Source: Pycnococcus provasolii (lineage: Eukaryota > Chlorophyta > Pseudoscourfieldiophyceae > Pseudoscourfieldiales). Taken from it: DNA of 64,000 nt. The notes beneath the pieces were generated by a model. That model saw nothing but the letters and a program-made list of their open reading frames with translations, ran no database searches and was not told where the DNA came from. The DNA is taken from NCBI GenBank assembly GCA_049487715.1, contig CP150556.1:744001-808000 (forward strand), given 5' to 3'. Made by a program: the position numbers and the translations under genes. The first letter of the stretch is position 1. Every line of letters starts with the position of its first letter. This document shows, piece by piece, positions 47,416 through 57,291 of the stretch.

Positions 47416-48165
47416 TCAACGAGGTTGTCCAAACTCAACAGGCAGCTCCGTGGCACCCTCGTAAAACTGCTCGATGCCGTAGTAGTCGCGCTCCGACGGC
47501 GTGAAGACGTGCACAACCACGTCACCAAAGTCGAGTAGTTGCCACTGCGACCGTCCTTTGGGCGTTTGTGCGGTTTCCCTGCCACGTGCCGTGGCACACT
47601 TCTGACACCGGTCGACCATGGCGTCTAGCTGCGGCTGCGAGAATCCGGATGCGACGACGAATATGCTGGTCCAGTAGATGATGCGCGATACGTCGTACAC
47701 GCGCACATCCTCCGCCTTGACGAGGTCCATAGCCTTTGCCAATTCGACGGCAAATGCGCGCGAGTCTTCGTCCGAGACGAGTCCTTGCTCGTCCAGGTCG
47801 GCGTTGACGGCGCCGTCCTTTTCGTCTTCGTCCCACGATACGTCGCCCGCCTCATCCTCGTACCCTTCCATTTCCATCATCGCGAGCTCATCTGCGGTCA
47901 GGTCGAGCTCGGCGAGCAGCATCGCCTGCTCTCGCTCGTATTCCTCGCTGTTTTCTGGTTCGTTCTCCTCCTCCTCCTCCGACGATGACGCCGCCGCGGA
48001 CGACGCCGCCTGTGCGTGTGTTCTCCAACGGCACGGTGCGGATTCATACGCGTGCAAGTCGCCGTGACGTCTCTTTTGGTGGAGGCAGACGCGTCGTGCT
48101 ATGCGCGGCGCACCAGCACGACTATACGTCGACGACAAACGCTTAACAGGAGTCAGCGACGGCAT
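47416..48165 (-). CDS. plastid Iojap/ribosomal silencing factor RsfS
   Basis: RsfS binds uL14 of the large ribosomal subunit and blocks joining of the small subunit; plant Iojap acts in plastids. 249 residues from the ATG at 48163-48165. The first 50 residues are Ser/Arg rich (transit peptide). An acidic linker of about 70 residues with a Glu run follows, then the conserved domain: AKAMDLVKAEDVRVYDVS, YWTSIFVVASGFSQ, QWQLLDFGDVVVHVFTP and ERDYYGIEQFY. Compared with bacterial RsfS the usual Asp-Tyr/Phe after the first motif is Tyr-Trp, but the remaining signature is intact. A CCCTAA array lies 159 bp upstream of the start. The convergent neighbour is the SecE-like gene, 84 bp away. Confidence 0.85.
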   Translation of the reverse strand: MPSLTPVKRLSSTYSRAGAPRIARRVCLHQKRRHGDLHAYESAPCRWRTHAQAASSAAASSSEEEEENEPENSEEYEREQAMLLAELDLTADELAMMEMEGYEDEAGDVSWDEDEKDGAVNADLDEQGLVSDEDSRAFAVELAKAMDLVKAEDVRVYDVSRIIYWTSIFVVASGFSQPQLDAMVDRCQKCATARGRETAQTPKGRSQWQLLDFGDVVVHVFTPSERDYYGIEQFYEGATELPVEFGQPR

Positions 48166-48323
48166 AGCGAGTGAAGTTGAAACCACGGCAGAATGAAGCA
48201 AAAAGTGGGGAAAAAGTGGATAAAAAGGGCACGAGAAGAGAAGGCGGAGCAAAGGGAAGGGAGGGGAGGAGGAGGAATTTACCAGGCGGCTGGAACAAGC
48301 GGATAAAAGGGACCAAAAAGACG

Positions 48324-48366
48324 TAACCCTAACCCTAACCCTAACAGCCCTAACCCTAACCCTAAC
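48324..48366. repeat. CCCTAA array upstream of RsfS
   Basis: Six to seven telomere-type units in two blocks separated by cag, in the 270-bp gap between propeller copy 2 and RsfS. Confidence 0.85.
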
Positions 48367-48435
48367 AGCAGCACCCGTTCAGCAGCAACCACAACAACGT
48401 GGCAAAGTTAATTAATTAAATACATTTTCGCTAAG

Positions 48436-49524
48436 TTACAGGATGTGCACATCGGTCATGAAGGGAAAGTTGGCGCTGAGAGTGGCGTAGTCGTCCACCT
48501 CGTACTCCTCGTCGTGCTCTGGAGTCGGCGCCTGGCCGTACTCGTTGTTTCCCAAGCATGCGATACTGCCGTCGCGTTGCAGCGCCAGCGAGTGATAGAA
48601 ACCCGCGGCGATGGCGACGAAGTCACCTTGTATGCCGTCGGGAGGCGCCTGACCGTTGGTGTTGCGTCCCCAGCACGCGATGCTGCCGTTGCGTCGGAGC
48701 GCCAGCGAGTGAGCGGCACCCGCGGCGATGGCGACGAAGTCACCTTGTATGCCGTCCGGAGGCGCCTCGCCGTGCTCGTTCAATCCCCAGCACGCGATGT
48801 TGCCGTCGCGTTGCAGCGCCAGCGTGTGATAAGCGCCCGCGGCGACCATGATGAAGTCGCCTTGTATGCCGTCCGGAGGCGCCTTGCCGTCCTCGTTGCG
48901 TCCCCAACACGCGATATTGCCGTCGCGTTGTAGCGCCAGCGAGTGCAAGTAACCCGCGGCGATGGCGACGAAGTCACCGTGTATGCCGTCGGGAGGCGCC
49001 TGGCCGTGGCCGTTGTATCCCCAGCACGCGATGCTGCCGTCGTGTTGTAGCGCCAGCGTGTGATAAGCGCCCGCGGCGACCATGATGAAGTCGCCTTGTA
49101 TGCCGTCCGGAGGCGCCTGACCGTCCTCGTTCAATCCCCAGCACGCGATGTTGCCGTCGCGTTGCAGCGCCAGCGTGTGATAAGCGCCCGCGGCGACCAT
49201 GATGAAGTCGCCTTGTATGCCGTCCGGAGGCGCCTTGCCGTACTCGTTGCTTCCCAAGCACGTTATGCTTCCGTTCTTTCGCACAGCGAGCGAGGAATCT
49301 GAACCCGCTGCAATGTTCGCGTTGGCTCGCGACGTGCGAAGCTGCTCGTCGCGCTCCTTGACGATTGCGAGTCGTCGTGGCTTGTGCACGACGACGAGCC
49401 ATTCGCGCCAGACGGCGATGGCGGCGTCTCGCAGCGCCCAGGCATCCTTGTTTGGATCCATGTTGGCCATGTTGGAGTTAGCAGCGGACAGATTCGACGA
49501 CGACGACGGAAGATGATGTGACAA
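48436..49524 (-). CDS. seven-repeat RCC1/BLIP-II-like beta-propeller, copy 2
   Basis: A paralogue of the gene at 18201-19238, with the same strand, architecture and C-terminus (FPFMTDVHIL). 362 residues from the first ATG; Met19 or Met22 are alternatives. The shared N-terminal block IAVWREWLVVVHKPRRLAIV and seven 39-residue repeats are present. Variable residues after AAG are AY, AY, YL, AY, AA, FY, and after WG or LG include SNEYGK, LNEDGQ, YNGHGQ, RNEDGK, LNEHGE, RNTNGQ and NNEYGQ. The first and last repeats have CLG instead of CWG. Several neighbouring repeats are nearly identical in DNA to each other and to copy 1, which implies unequal exchange or gene conversion. There is no signal peptide or transmembrane helix, so it is probably cytosolic or nuclear. 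Ligand unknown. Confidence 0.8.
   Translation of the reverse strand: MSHHLPSSSSNLSAANSNMANMDPNKDAWALRDAAIAVWREWLVVVHKPRRLAIVKERDEQLRTSRANANIAAGSDSSLAVRKNGSITCLGSNEYGKAPPDGIQGDFIMVAAGAYHTLALQRDGNIACWGLNEDGQAPPDGIQGDFIMVAAGAYHTLALQHDGSIACWGYNGHGQAPPDGIHGDFVAIAAGYLHSLALQRDGNIACWGRNEDGKAPPDGIQGDFIMVAAGAYHTLALQRDGNIACWGLNEHGEAPPDGIQGDFVAIAAGAAHSLALRRNGSIACWGRNTNGQAPPDGIQGDFVAIAAGFYHSLALQRDGSIACLGNNEYGQAPTPEHDEEYEVDDYATLSANFPFMTDVHIL
48535..49265 (-). repeat. 117-bp coding repeats of propeller copy 2
   Basis: Six to seven units with the same phase and almost the same DNA as 18298-19075. The phrase gcgaccatgatgaagtcgcc marks one sub-type, seen three times here (codons for IMVAAG) and once in copy 1. 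Confidence 0.85.
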
Positions 49525-49784
49525 GGTGCGAAAAAAGCGACGGAAGGAAATCTAAAAGGGAGGTGAAGGAACTTGCCCTCGCCCCCCGTGTCCGGGGATC
49601 CCCCATATTGTGGTGGAGGCGTGAATGCGTTTTGAACGCGGAACGCCCTGGCTAATTCCACCTCTGGTCGTCGCCCTTTTCTTTCCCTCCCCTCCCCTCC
49701 CCTCCCGCTGCCCGGTTCTCCCAGCACTCTCCTCCAGTTCTCCTTAGAAACGCCTCCAAGAAACACCTGCTCGCCTTTCGAAGC

Positions 49785-52427
49785 ATGGCCACCGCGGCCG
49801 CTTCCTTCCTCGCCCAGTCGAACGACGAAAACGAGGAGTACGGCGACGACGACTTCGAAGAATACAACGAAGACTGTACGTTTACGTTTGTTTATCTTTT
49901 GTTCTGATTTGGTTTTGATTCGGTTGATTTGTCATCTCTGATTTGTTGACTCACGTTCCTCCCTTCCTTTGCCTTTGCCTTTCCTTTTCTTTCCTTTTCT
50001 TGTATAGACGACGAGGACTTCGAGGATGAAGACGACGACGACGACGACGACGACAACGAGGAAAATAACCAGCCGCTGCCTGCCACAGCAGCTAACAACA
50101 CGTTTGCAGCGAAACCGGCCGCCTTGCCGCCGGCACCGAGTGCACCCAAGTTTCAGAACCAACAGCAGCAGCAGCAGCAGCAGCCGACGACGACGACGAC
50201 GACGACGAACAAGCAACCTGTCGACCCGCGCGACGCGCTCATGGCAGCTCTCGCGGCGGAAAACGAACAGGCGCTCGCGTACCACAACTCAAGGCCGCAA
50301 ATGCAAGACCTCGCGAAAATGCAACCGGCTCCTGAGCTGCAGCAGAGGACCGTCGTCAGCCTCGCGGACATACAGGACAACCTCGGAATCACCGACGCAC
50401 AGAAGGAAGTCTTAAGCGCGAGAAGAGAACGGTGGAACGCGCTCATGCGAAGAGTCAAGCTGCAGCAAAAGGCCATCGACGAAATGATCGACCTGTCGCC
50501 AGTAACCGCGGCGCAGCTGTACGCCACGGGACGAAGCGTCTACGCCAACCTGGAGATCAAGGGCACGCAGACGAACGACGACGCCACGGAGATGGAGACG
50601 CAGACGGAGACGTGGGAGGGAAGCGACGCCGCGTCGCAAGTTCCAGAGGACCTTGGTGTAAGCCGCGAGGCGATCGAGGCGTCCGCTAAGGGTGGCGCAG
50701 CCGCAAAGAGGAAGGCGGCGGCAGCCAGAAGGAGTCTCCTCAGAAGATCGGACGCAGGCCAGGCGTCCGGCGCACTCGGGCTTGCCGAGCAGCGCCTCCA
50801 GTCGTTCATGATGCGATGCGGTGGCGTTGTCGACAAGCTGCTCGACGAACGCGACATGCGCCGCAACGCGCCAAAGTCAAGCAGTCAGGCACCCTCCTCC
50901 GCCGGCGACGTGCAGTCGCTCAGCGCCGCATCCATCCCGTTCGCATGCTCGCCACGCCTCGACGCGCGCGCTGTCACCGCACTGACGTTTGGAATGGGCG
51001 CTAATGGCGAGCTTCTGTTGGCCGTGGCGTACGATCCAAGAAGAGGAGCCGCCGGTGCACCCGACGGCGACACAACACAAATTGAGGCGTCGATGAGCTT
51101 GGTGGCAATCTGGATCGTGTCGCACGAGCGGCTTGCGGCGGGCAGCCTGCCCGCGGCACCCGAGCACATGCTGTGCACCGAGGGATCGTGCCGCAGCCTG
51201 TGCTGGATTACAAGCCATGCCCTTGTGGCGGGACTCGCGCACGGCGGGCTGTGCGCGTGGGACATTCGCGAAACGAGCGCAGTGCTTGGCAGCGACGGAA
51301 GGGCAGACTTGGCATCTCGTGCAGGTGCGACAGTGGTGCCTCACCCGCCGCCGATCCTGCCGATGTACACGACAGAGTACGACCCATCTCTCTCGTGCGG
51401 CGGCGAAGTGTGCGCCCTCTCGCTTGTTCTAACCTCCACCGCAGGCGGTGCATCGTCCTCTTCGTCGTCGGCGTCGGCGTCGACGTCGGCGTCTTCTTCG
51501 TCGTCGTCGTCAGCTGCGGGGTCCCAATTCATATCACTTGACACGTGGGGCCGAGCATCCGTTTGGATGCTACTTTCGCTCGGCGCCGCGGACCTGGAGG
51601 GTGCCAACTCGGACTTTGGTCTTCGCATCGGCGGGCGCATTCGAATGATTCAGGTGGCGGACCACCTGCCGCTCGGCGCAGGCTCTTTCGCCACGGGCGA
51701 GGTGATGCTCGGCCAGAGGGATGTCTCGGGCCGTCGCCTGCTCGATCGCATCTACACGCCATCTCTCGCGACGCTGCCGGCTGAGCAGAATGAATTCATC
51801 GTCGCCGCCGACGGAGGGCGCTGCCTGAAGGGTGCCCGTTACAGCCGACCATCGGCACCACGCACGTACTACGTCAACGACGACCCGATCGAAAGCAGGA
51901 GCGGCAGCGAGAGCGCGGACAACGTCGTCAGCGTGGACGCATCGCCCTTCATTCCCGGCGTGTTTGCCGCCGCTCACGAGGGTGGATGCCTCGCAGTGCA
52001 CCACCGCGATCGCGCTCCCGCCCTTCTCGCGTGGCGCGACTTTGCGGCAGGACTGAGATGTGTGCGGTGGTCACAGGGCAAGCCTGGCGTGCTCTTTGCG
52101 CTCGACGACGACGGCAGCGTGCACATCTTCGATTTACTTGCGGAAACGCGGCGTTCAAGCGCCGTTGAATCGTTCGGCGCGGGCGCGGGACGACCCATTC
52201 ACCTCGTGGTGCCAAGCCTCGCTGCGATCGGGCAGCTGAAGGGTGCGGCGCCTGGCCTAACGAGCCTTGCGGCGAGCACGTTCGCCGTCGCGTACGACGA
52301 CGGATTGGTGCGCGCACACGCCTTCTCAAATCGCTTCTGTGCACAGACTACGACTAACGTCGACGCGGAGCGCTCTCAGATGCTTGCCGTGCTCGGCCTT
52401 GCTGAGGCGGGGACGACAGGCTCATGA
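49785..52427 (+). CDS. DYNC2I1: WDR60-like dynein-2 intermediate chain (DYNC2I1)
   Basis: An intermediate chain of the retrograde intraflagellar-transport motor; the Chlamydomonas counterpart is FAP163. Exons 49785-49875 and 50008-52427, with a 132-nt intron (GTACGT...TATAG), give 836 residues. The N-terminus is very acidic with repeated Tyr/Phe/Asp (EEYGDDDFEEYNEDYDEDFED), as in WDR60. A Gln run and a helical region with LADIQDNLGITDAQKEVL follow. The C-terminal half is a WD propeller: LCWITSHALVAGLAHGGLCAWD with the usual RE after it, an insertion rich in Ser, FISLDTWGRASVWM, DFGLRIGGRIRMI, and late blades VVSVDASPFIPGVFAA and LRCVRWSQGKPGVLFALDDD. The SDFGL.IGGRI segment is the most specific match. 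DYNC2I2/WDR34 and axonemal chains are alternatives but lack this N-terminus. Confidence 0.75.
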
Positions 52428-52476
52428 TTAGTATTTTAACAAGAAATGAATACGAAGATTCCAAAATTTTACTTCA

Positions 52477-53688
52477 TCATGACTCTGTGATTTCACTGAC
52501 CAGCGCGTTGATATTCTCCATGAGGCCCATGCACTCCTGCAGCAGGTCGTCCTCGCTCGTCACCTTCGCGAGGCGCGATAGGCTGGACTCGAAGGTTCCC
52601 GCTAGCCTCTTCACGCGGCCCATGAGGAGAACCTTATCTGGATCGTCGTCCAAGTTTACGCCCGACAGCATCAGCTCCTCTCGCTCAGCTCCTCTCTCCA
52701 TCTCAGCTCCTCTCTCCATCTCGCTCAGCTCCTCGAACATCGGCACTTTTTCGTCAGCAACGACAACCGTGCGCATTGAGATGAACGGCGCGATCGCCTC
52801 CATGATGCGGTCGCCGTCGCGCGTCAGGTACGTGAACGACATGACGACGTCGGACAGGCGAAGCGTGACGACAAACTCCATGTGGTCAGGCGCCTCGAGG
52901 CTTGGGCGAAGGCGTGTCTTGACGACGTCGGTGTGCGCGAAGAAGATCACCTTCTTGTCTGGTATGTCGCCGCCGTGTGCGCCGTCCGCATCCGCCTTGA
53001 TGGTATGCAGTCCGTCGCCCTTGACGAGGAGCAGAACCGGCGTGCGCACGGTTCCCGTGGGCGTGAATTCGACCATGGAGCAGTGGAACCCCGTCATTTC
53101 AGCCTTGGCATTCCACACGTCCTGCTCCGCCGCCACCTCCGCGGCGCTCAGCGCCGGCGCCACCCGTCCCGTGCTCGACAGTGGGGACAGGCTTATGTCA
53201 ACGAACTGTCCGCTGCCGAACGGCTCGACGCGCGACAGGACGTCCCAAGAGAGCTCCGCTCCCACGGGTATATTCGCCGCAACCCTCTGCAGGCTGACAA
53301 CCAGGTCAGGCTCGTGCAGGTAGAGCTTGACCATGTTTTCGAGCGTCACCTTGAGTTCCATCGCCTTGCTGTATCCCGTAAGGAACGTGCGTTCCTTGAG
53401 TTTGTTTTTCCTTCCCACCATCTTCACCTTGAAGCGGTCCTGCTCGACGGCCCACGCGGTGATTTCGTTGTACGCCGCCGTCCACGTCACCTTCCGCGTC
53501 ATAGCCTCGATGATCTTGACGCCGTTGACGTCTACCCACAGGAACACCTCCTTGAGCGAGGTGACCTGTCCGTCAATGAGTTCCTGGAGCAGGAGGTGGC
53601 CCTTCGACTCCTTGCAGTGCACGACGACCGGTTTGTCCGGCCCGGCCATGATGCTGTTTGAGATGGACGAGGATGGCGCGCGAGCCAT
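52477..53688 (-). CDS. protein with two PH/PTB-like domains, function unknown
   Basis: 403 residues from the ATG at 53686-53688. The first predicted PH/PTB-like domain (about residues 40-120) has FLWVDVNGVKII, a basic stretch and FLTGYSKAMELKVTLENMVKLYL, the typical pattern of strand turns ending in a long helix as in FERM-F3 and PTB folds. A linker with a Ser/Pro-rich segment follows. A second similar domain (about 215-310) has KVIFFAHTDVVKTRLR, FVVTLRLSDVVMSFTY and RIMEAIAPFI. The C-terminal 90 residues contain a doubled EMERGAE peptide and a helical region. No enzyme motif, membrane helix or targeting signal is visible. It may be a membrane- or cytoskeleton-linked adaptor; this is a fold guess only. 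It converges on the WDR60 gene, 49 bp between ends. Confidence 0.65.
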   Translation of the reverse strand: MARAPSSSISNSIMAGPDKPVVVHCKESKGHLLLQELIDGQVTSLKEVFLWVDVNGVKIIEAMTRKVTWTAAYNEITAWAVEQDRFKVKMVGRKNKLKERTFLTGYSKAMELKVTLENMVKLYLHEPDLVVSLQRVAANIPVGAELSWDVLSRVEPFGSGQFVDISLSPLSSTGRVAPALSAAEVAAEQDVWNAKAEMTGFHCSMVEFTPTGTVRTPVLLLVKGDGLHTIKADADGAHGGDIPDKKVIFFAHTDVVKTRLRPSLEAPDHMEFVVTLRLSDVVMSFTYLTRDGDRIMEAIAPFISMRTVVVADEKVPMFEELSEMERGAEMERGAEREELMLSGVNLDDDPDKVLLMGRVKRLAGTFESSLSRLAKVTSEDDLLQECMGLMENINALVSEITES

Positions 53689-54244
53689 AACTATTAAGCT
53701 AAATAAACAAAAAGAAATGAATCCAGGAGACGACGGACAACTGACCACTGAGACCAAAGCTTTCGCCTTAAGGGAAACTGATTTGTCTTTGCCCGACAGA
53801 ACTGACGGGAGGCGGGAAACAACGGAACAGGCTTTCGGAACAGGCTGACAGCCGGGTATTGTTTAGGGGTTTGGAAGAGTAGGAAGCAAGTAGGGGACCA
53901 CTCCTCTCGACCTACTTTTTACCCTCCGACCTCCTCCAACGACCTAAACTCTTGATTATGTACTTCTATTATTACGGCTCGTCGAGTCGTCGGGAGCGCG
54001 CTCGTCAACTAAAGGTAAGCCTTATGTATGGGGGAGGGCGGACGCCTTATGTACCCTAATCCTAGCCCTAACCCTTTAAGTACCTTGCGACAGACCTGTG
54101 TGACAGACCACTCCCCCTTAAGTACCTCGTACGACTCAGCCGTGACTCAGCCGAATATTCTTCTTCTGTTCTTTATTTCTTACACGGTACAGTAACTACT
54201 ACACACACACGCACGCACATACGCACGCAATCATACGCACGCAA
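53689..54244. other. intergenic region with degenerate CCCTAA patch
   Basis: It contains taccctaatcctagccctaa and similar telomere-type units (about 54053-54074), tandem taagtacct phrases and a cacgcacgcatacgcacgcaatc repeat near 54205-54250. No gene seen. Confidence 0.55.
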
Positions 54245-55717
54245 TCAGCCGCGCGCGTCGTACTCGGCGCGCAGGTGGCGCACGCTCAGCTCCTCCAACC
54301 ATATGCCAGCCTTCACGTCATGCCACGCGGTTGTGAGTGAGTCGCCATGCCAGGCGCGACTGTATGCGCAGAGAATTGTCGCACCACCTCGTGCGATTGC
54401 GAGCGTGGGGTAGTGCTTCCACACTTCGGCGGACTCGTCGCCGTCGTCCAGCATGCGCGCGGAGTCCATCATCGCGGCGTCCGCTAGACGGTCGTCCACC
54501 GAACCAACGCGACGCCATGTCACACCGCCGTCGCGGCTCATCGCGAGGCGCAGGCGGCGGCGCAGTGGAGGCGAACCGGAAGCCTCAGCCTTGCTGTGGT
54601 CGTTGTACGCGACAAGCAGCTCTGCTGGCACTTGAGACGACGCGCCGGACGGCGGCGGCAACGACAGGAGGGAAACCTTCGTGTCAGGATTCGGGAGTAC
54701 CGTCACCGCAAGATCCGTCCACTTGCGCCCGCCATCCTCGCTCGTGCTCTGGTAGATGTAATTCGACGAAGTGCGAAGCAGCATGACGAGGCGGTCAGGC
54801 GACCACTCCGCGACCGTGCCCTCGATTGCCCATGTGCCATGCTGCTGCATCGTCAGCTCGCCGTATGCCTTCCAAGAGCGACCACGATCGGTGCTGATCA
54901 GCACGCCGGACGCGGCGGCGGGCGCGTGCCTCACGGAGCACTTTGTCCACGACTTCTGCTGCCAGAATGGGATCATCCAGTTGCCCTTGCTCGTCACCAC
55001 AACACGGTTTGCGATCAGCTTGGGCACACCAAAAGCCGCATCCTGGCTGTACACGACGCGCGGTTCCTCCCAGCCGTGCTTGAGCGTGTAGCTCGTCACC
55101 TTGATGGCCCCTCCGATGACCCACCTCTCGGGAAGGGCTGGCGTGGAGTTCGTCGCTTGCGTCGGCCGGCGCATGCACGACGGGCTCGTCTCGCTGAAGA
55201 AGAGCCAGAGACGCCTCTTTTCCGCGTCCCAGTGGAGAACGGGCGCCCACTGCCCAGCCAGCACGGGTATTGGCACGGGCGCGGCGTTATTCCAAACGCG
55301 CCCGAGGTTGTCGCTAGAGACGGCGAAATACAACCTCTGGTCGCGCGCGCCTTCCACGCCGCTGCTTCCCTGCCACGCGACGACGACGCGAGTGAAGCCG
55401 TCGTCCTCCCACCCGTCGCAAACCTCGACCATCGCCATGTGCGCGTACGTGAGGTTGAGGCTGTTGTGCTGCACGACGTCGCGCGGATCGTTCGTGAGGA
55501 ACACGGCCGTTCGTGGGTTGGTGGTTGCCGCGTGCAAGGCTGTGCCCCCCGACGCCGTGGATGACTTGACGCGAACACGCACCCGTCTCGATCGCGCGGA
55601 CGACAAGGAGCGCGGCGGCGACGTGTACGTAGCTACGAGCGTGCACCACGCGACCAAGATGGCCAGCCAGACGAGGTGTCGCGATCGCCCGCCATGGGAG
55701 TGTTCTTCGGCGGGCAT
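54245..55717 (-). CDS. BNR-repeat (sialidase-fold) secretory-pathway protein
   Basis: A 490-residue six-bladed-propeller protein of the sialidase superfamily. From the ATG at 55715-55717 a type II signal anchor follows (LVWLAILVAWCTLVATYT). Asp-box-like turns are seen in ISTDRGRSWKAYG, STSEDGGRKWTDL and MSRDGGVTWRRVG (S-x-D-x-G-x-x-W). Other family-like pieces are FWQQKSWTKC, RTSSNYIYQSTSE and LLVAYNDHSKAEASG. Proteins with this layout in plants and bacteria are annotated as sialidase-like or BNR-repeat neuraminidase; I cannot confirm the arginine triad and Tyr/Glu nucleophile pair, so enzymatic activity is open. It probably acts on glycans in the Golgi or outside the cell. An upstream ATG (55972) would add 85 residues without coding character. 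Confidence 0.75.
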   Translation of the reverse strand: MPAEEHSHGGRSRHLVWLAILVAWCTLVATYTSPPRSLSSARSRRVRVRVKSSTASGGTALHAATTNPRTAVFLTNDPRDVVQHNSLNLTYAHMAMVEVCDGWEDDGFTRVVVAWQGSSGVEGARDQRLYFAVSSDNLGRVWNNAAPVPIPVLAGQWAPVLHWDAEKRRLWLFFSETSPSCMRRPTQATNSTPALPERWVIGGAIKVTSYTLKHGWEEPRVVYSQDAAFGVPKLIANRVVVTSKGNWMIPFWQQKSWTKCSVRHAPAAASGVLISTDRGRSWKAYGELTMQQHGTWAIEGTVAEWSPDRLVMLLRTSSNYIYQSTSEDGGRKWTDLAVTVLPNPDTKVSLLSLPPPSGASSQVPAELLVAYNDHSKAEASGSPPLRRRLRLAMSRDGGVTWRRVGSVDDRLADAAMMDSARMLDDGDESAEVWKHYPTLAIARGGATILCAYSRAWHGDSLTTAWHDVKAGIWLEELSVRHLRAEYDARG

Positions 55718-57291
55718 GCAAGGTGCAAGGTGCAAGGTGTGGTGTGGTGTGTGACGGGGAGTGTCGAGATTATACCTTATATGCCTTGTGGGGAACCGTT
55801 GTTGAGGACTCGGGGTCCCAGAGGGATAAGGAGGCGCGGCCCCTGGTTGTCTAAGTTTGTAAGACCCCTCCTGTGAAGGAAAAAGGACTGGACCTATTTT
55901 CCCGACTAAGGTCTCGGAAAGAAGCCTCGACTTGTAGGTCTCGTTGAGACTCCGAGCCCTTTTTTTCCCCACTGTAACCTCATTCTACACTTTTGGTTTT
56001 TATACACGTCGTCACCCGTTTTAGTGTCGTACGTGTCTTCCAATAAGTTGTGGAGTTGTTCATGGCGGTGGCCGGTGGCGTGTCGACGCCTCGACGGCAT
56101 CAACGTATGAACATCCGTCGTCAAGCTGCGGCGGTGCATATATTGGGGGCAGTTCGACGACTTCGACGCCCCCCATGGTAGTGGTAGGTCACACGCGCAT
56201 ACATGTATTATAGCTAGGATCGCTCATTCAATATTGAATGGAATGAATGGCGCGTGAATGGGTATTGTAGCGGCCACCGCGTCGTGAATGGTGAATGCTA
56301 ACTCGCGGCGATACCATAACCGATAGACTAACATCGTTATTGGACCTCTAGAACCCACCCACACAAAGCAAACGTCGGGGACTTCGCACGACGCCATTGA
56401 AGTTTTGTGCAAACGGGTGGGCCCGATTTTCCCGGCCCCCGGCATGATTCACCGACTACCGTGAGGGACCAACGAGGTATCCCGGGCAGGTTCGCCCGAC
56501 CGGGATCCCCAAACTCCCTCCAAACTCGCCCCGACCAAAAATCACATGAACAAGGGGAATGGTTCTACAGCGGATCCCCGTAAGCCGACCTGCTTTCCCC
56601 CTCCGACCCGAGCTCCGACTCGTTTCGACTGTTTTGGCGATCATTCTCTCACAATCATCCGCTGCAGCGCAGCACGCGCAGCACGTCGTCGCGTGCACGC
56701 ATACGCGCACGCGTCAGTGGCGCCACCGCACTATTTCTCGACGACACGTCGTACGATGCGACCGCTCCTCTAGCAGGCAGGTGCGGGACTCTTGGAAAGC
56801 GAGGCGGAGACGGACGTTTTTCCACGCGCGTGTCATCAGTGATTGGAGTGAAGACGCTGACGAGGACTTTTTTGAAAATAACTCGTAGGAGTTTGTGTGT
56901 AAAATGTTTGTAAATACATGATTGCAGTCTCAACTCCAAGACAGCTCCTTTTCCCACACGTTGGACTCCTTTAGATACTACTCTAGCCGCAGGTAGAGTA
57001 GTACGTGTGACCCTTGAGTCATCGTGTTGATGCACGGTTGGTGGCGCTGGCGATGACATCAACGAAAACAAGTCACAACCGGAGACCTCACTGAGCCAAC
57101 GAAAGCGCCCTGATAGAGTGATACAACCTTCGAAATCACCTGCGCAATGTACATAAACGCGCAGTGAATGGCACCGGTGAATGGGCTGAATGGTGAAAGT
57201 GAATGGTGTGAATGGACAACCGCTGGATAGAGCAAAGTACACTTCGTTACTGAATGAGGGATCTCAGATGTATAGGTTTAAAGGTTCACGC
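55718..57291. other. 1.6-kb intergenic region, possible small gene inside
   Basis: Mostly featureless, moderate-GC DNA with a cccgggcaggttcgcccgaccggg imperfect palindrome around 56478 and GGGATCCCC nearby. One frame at 56559-56888 is considered separately. Nothing else recognisable. Confidence 0.5.
56559..56888 (+). CDS. doubtful small basic protein
   Basis: 109 residues from an ATG at 56559: a hydrophobic-then-basic N-terminus (LVSTVLAIILSQSSAAAQ), a His/Arg-rich middle and an acidic end (SDWSEDADEDFFENNS) before TAG. An AT-rich stretch resembling a 3' end follows. A possible acceptor (ggcag) precedes the last 35 residues, so the real gene, if any, may be spliced differently. I recognise no family. 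Confidence 0.25.
   Translation: MVLQRIPVSRPAFPLRPELRLVSTVLAIILSQSSAAAQHAQHVVACTHTRTRQWRHRTISRRHVVRCDRSSSRQVRDSWKARRRRTFFHARVISDWSEDADEDFFENNS

Noticed and set aside
48324-48366. True chromosome end
   Set aside because: Arrays are only 4-7 units and are flanked on both sides by ordinary genes, so they are interstitial.
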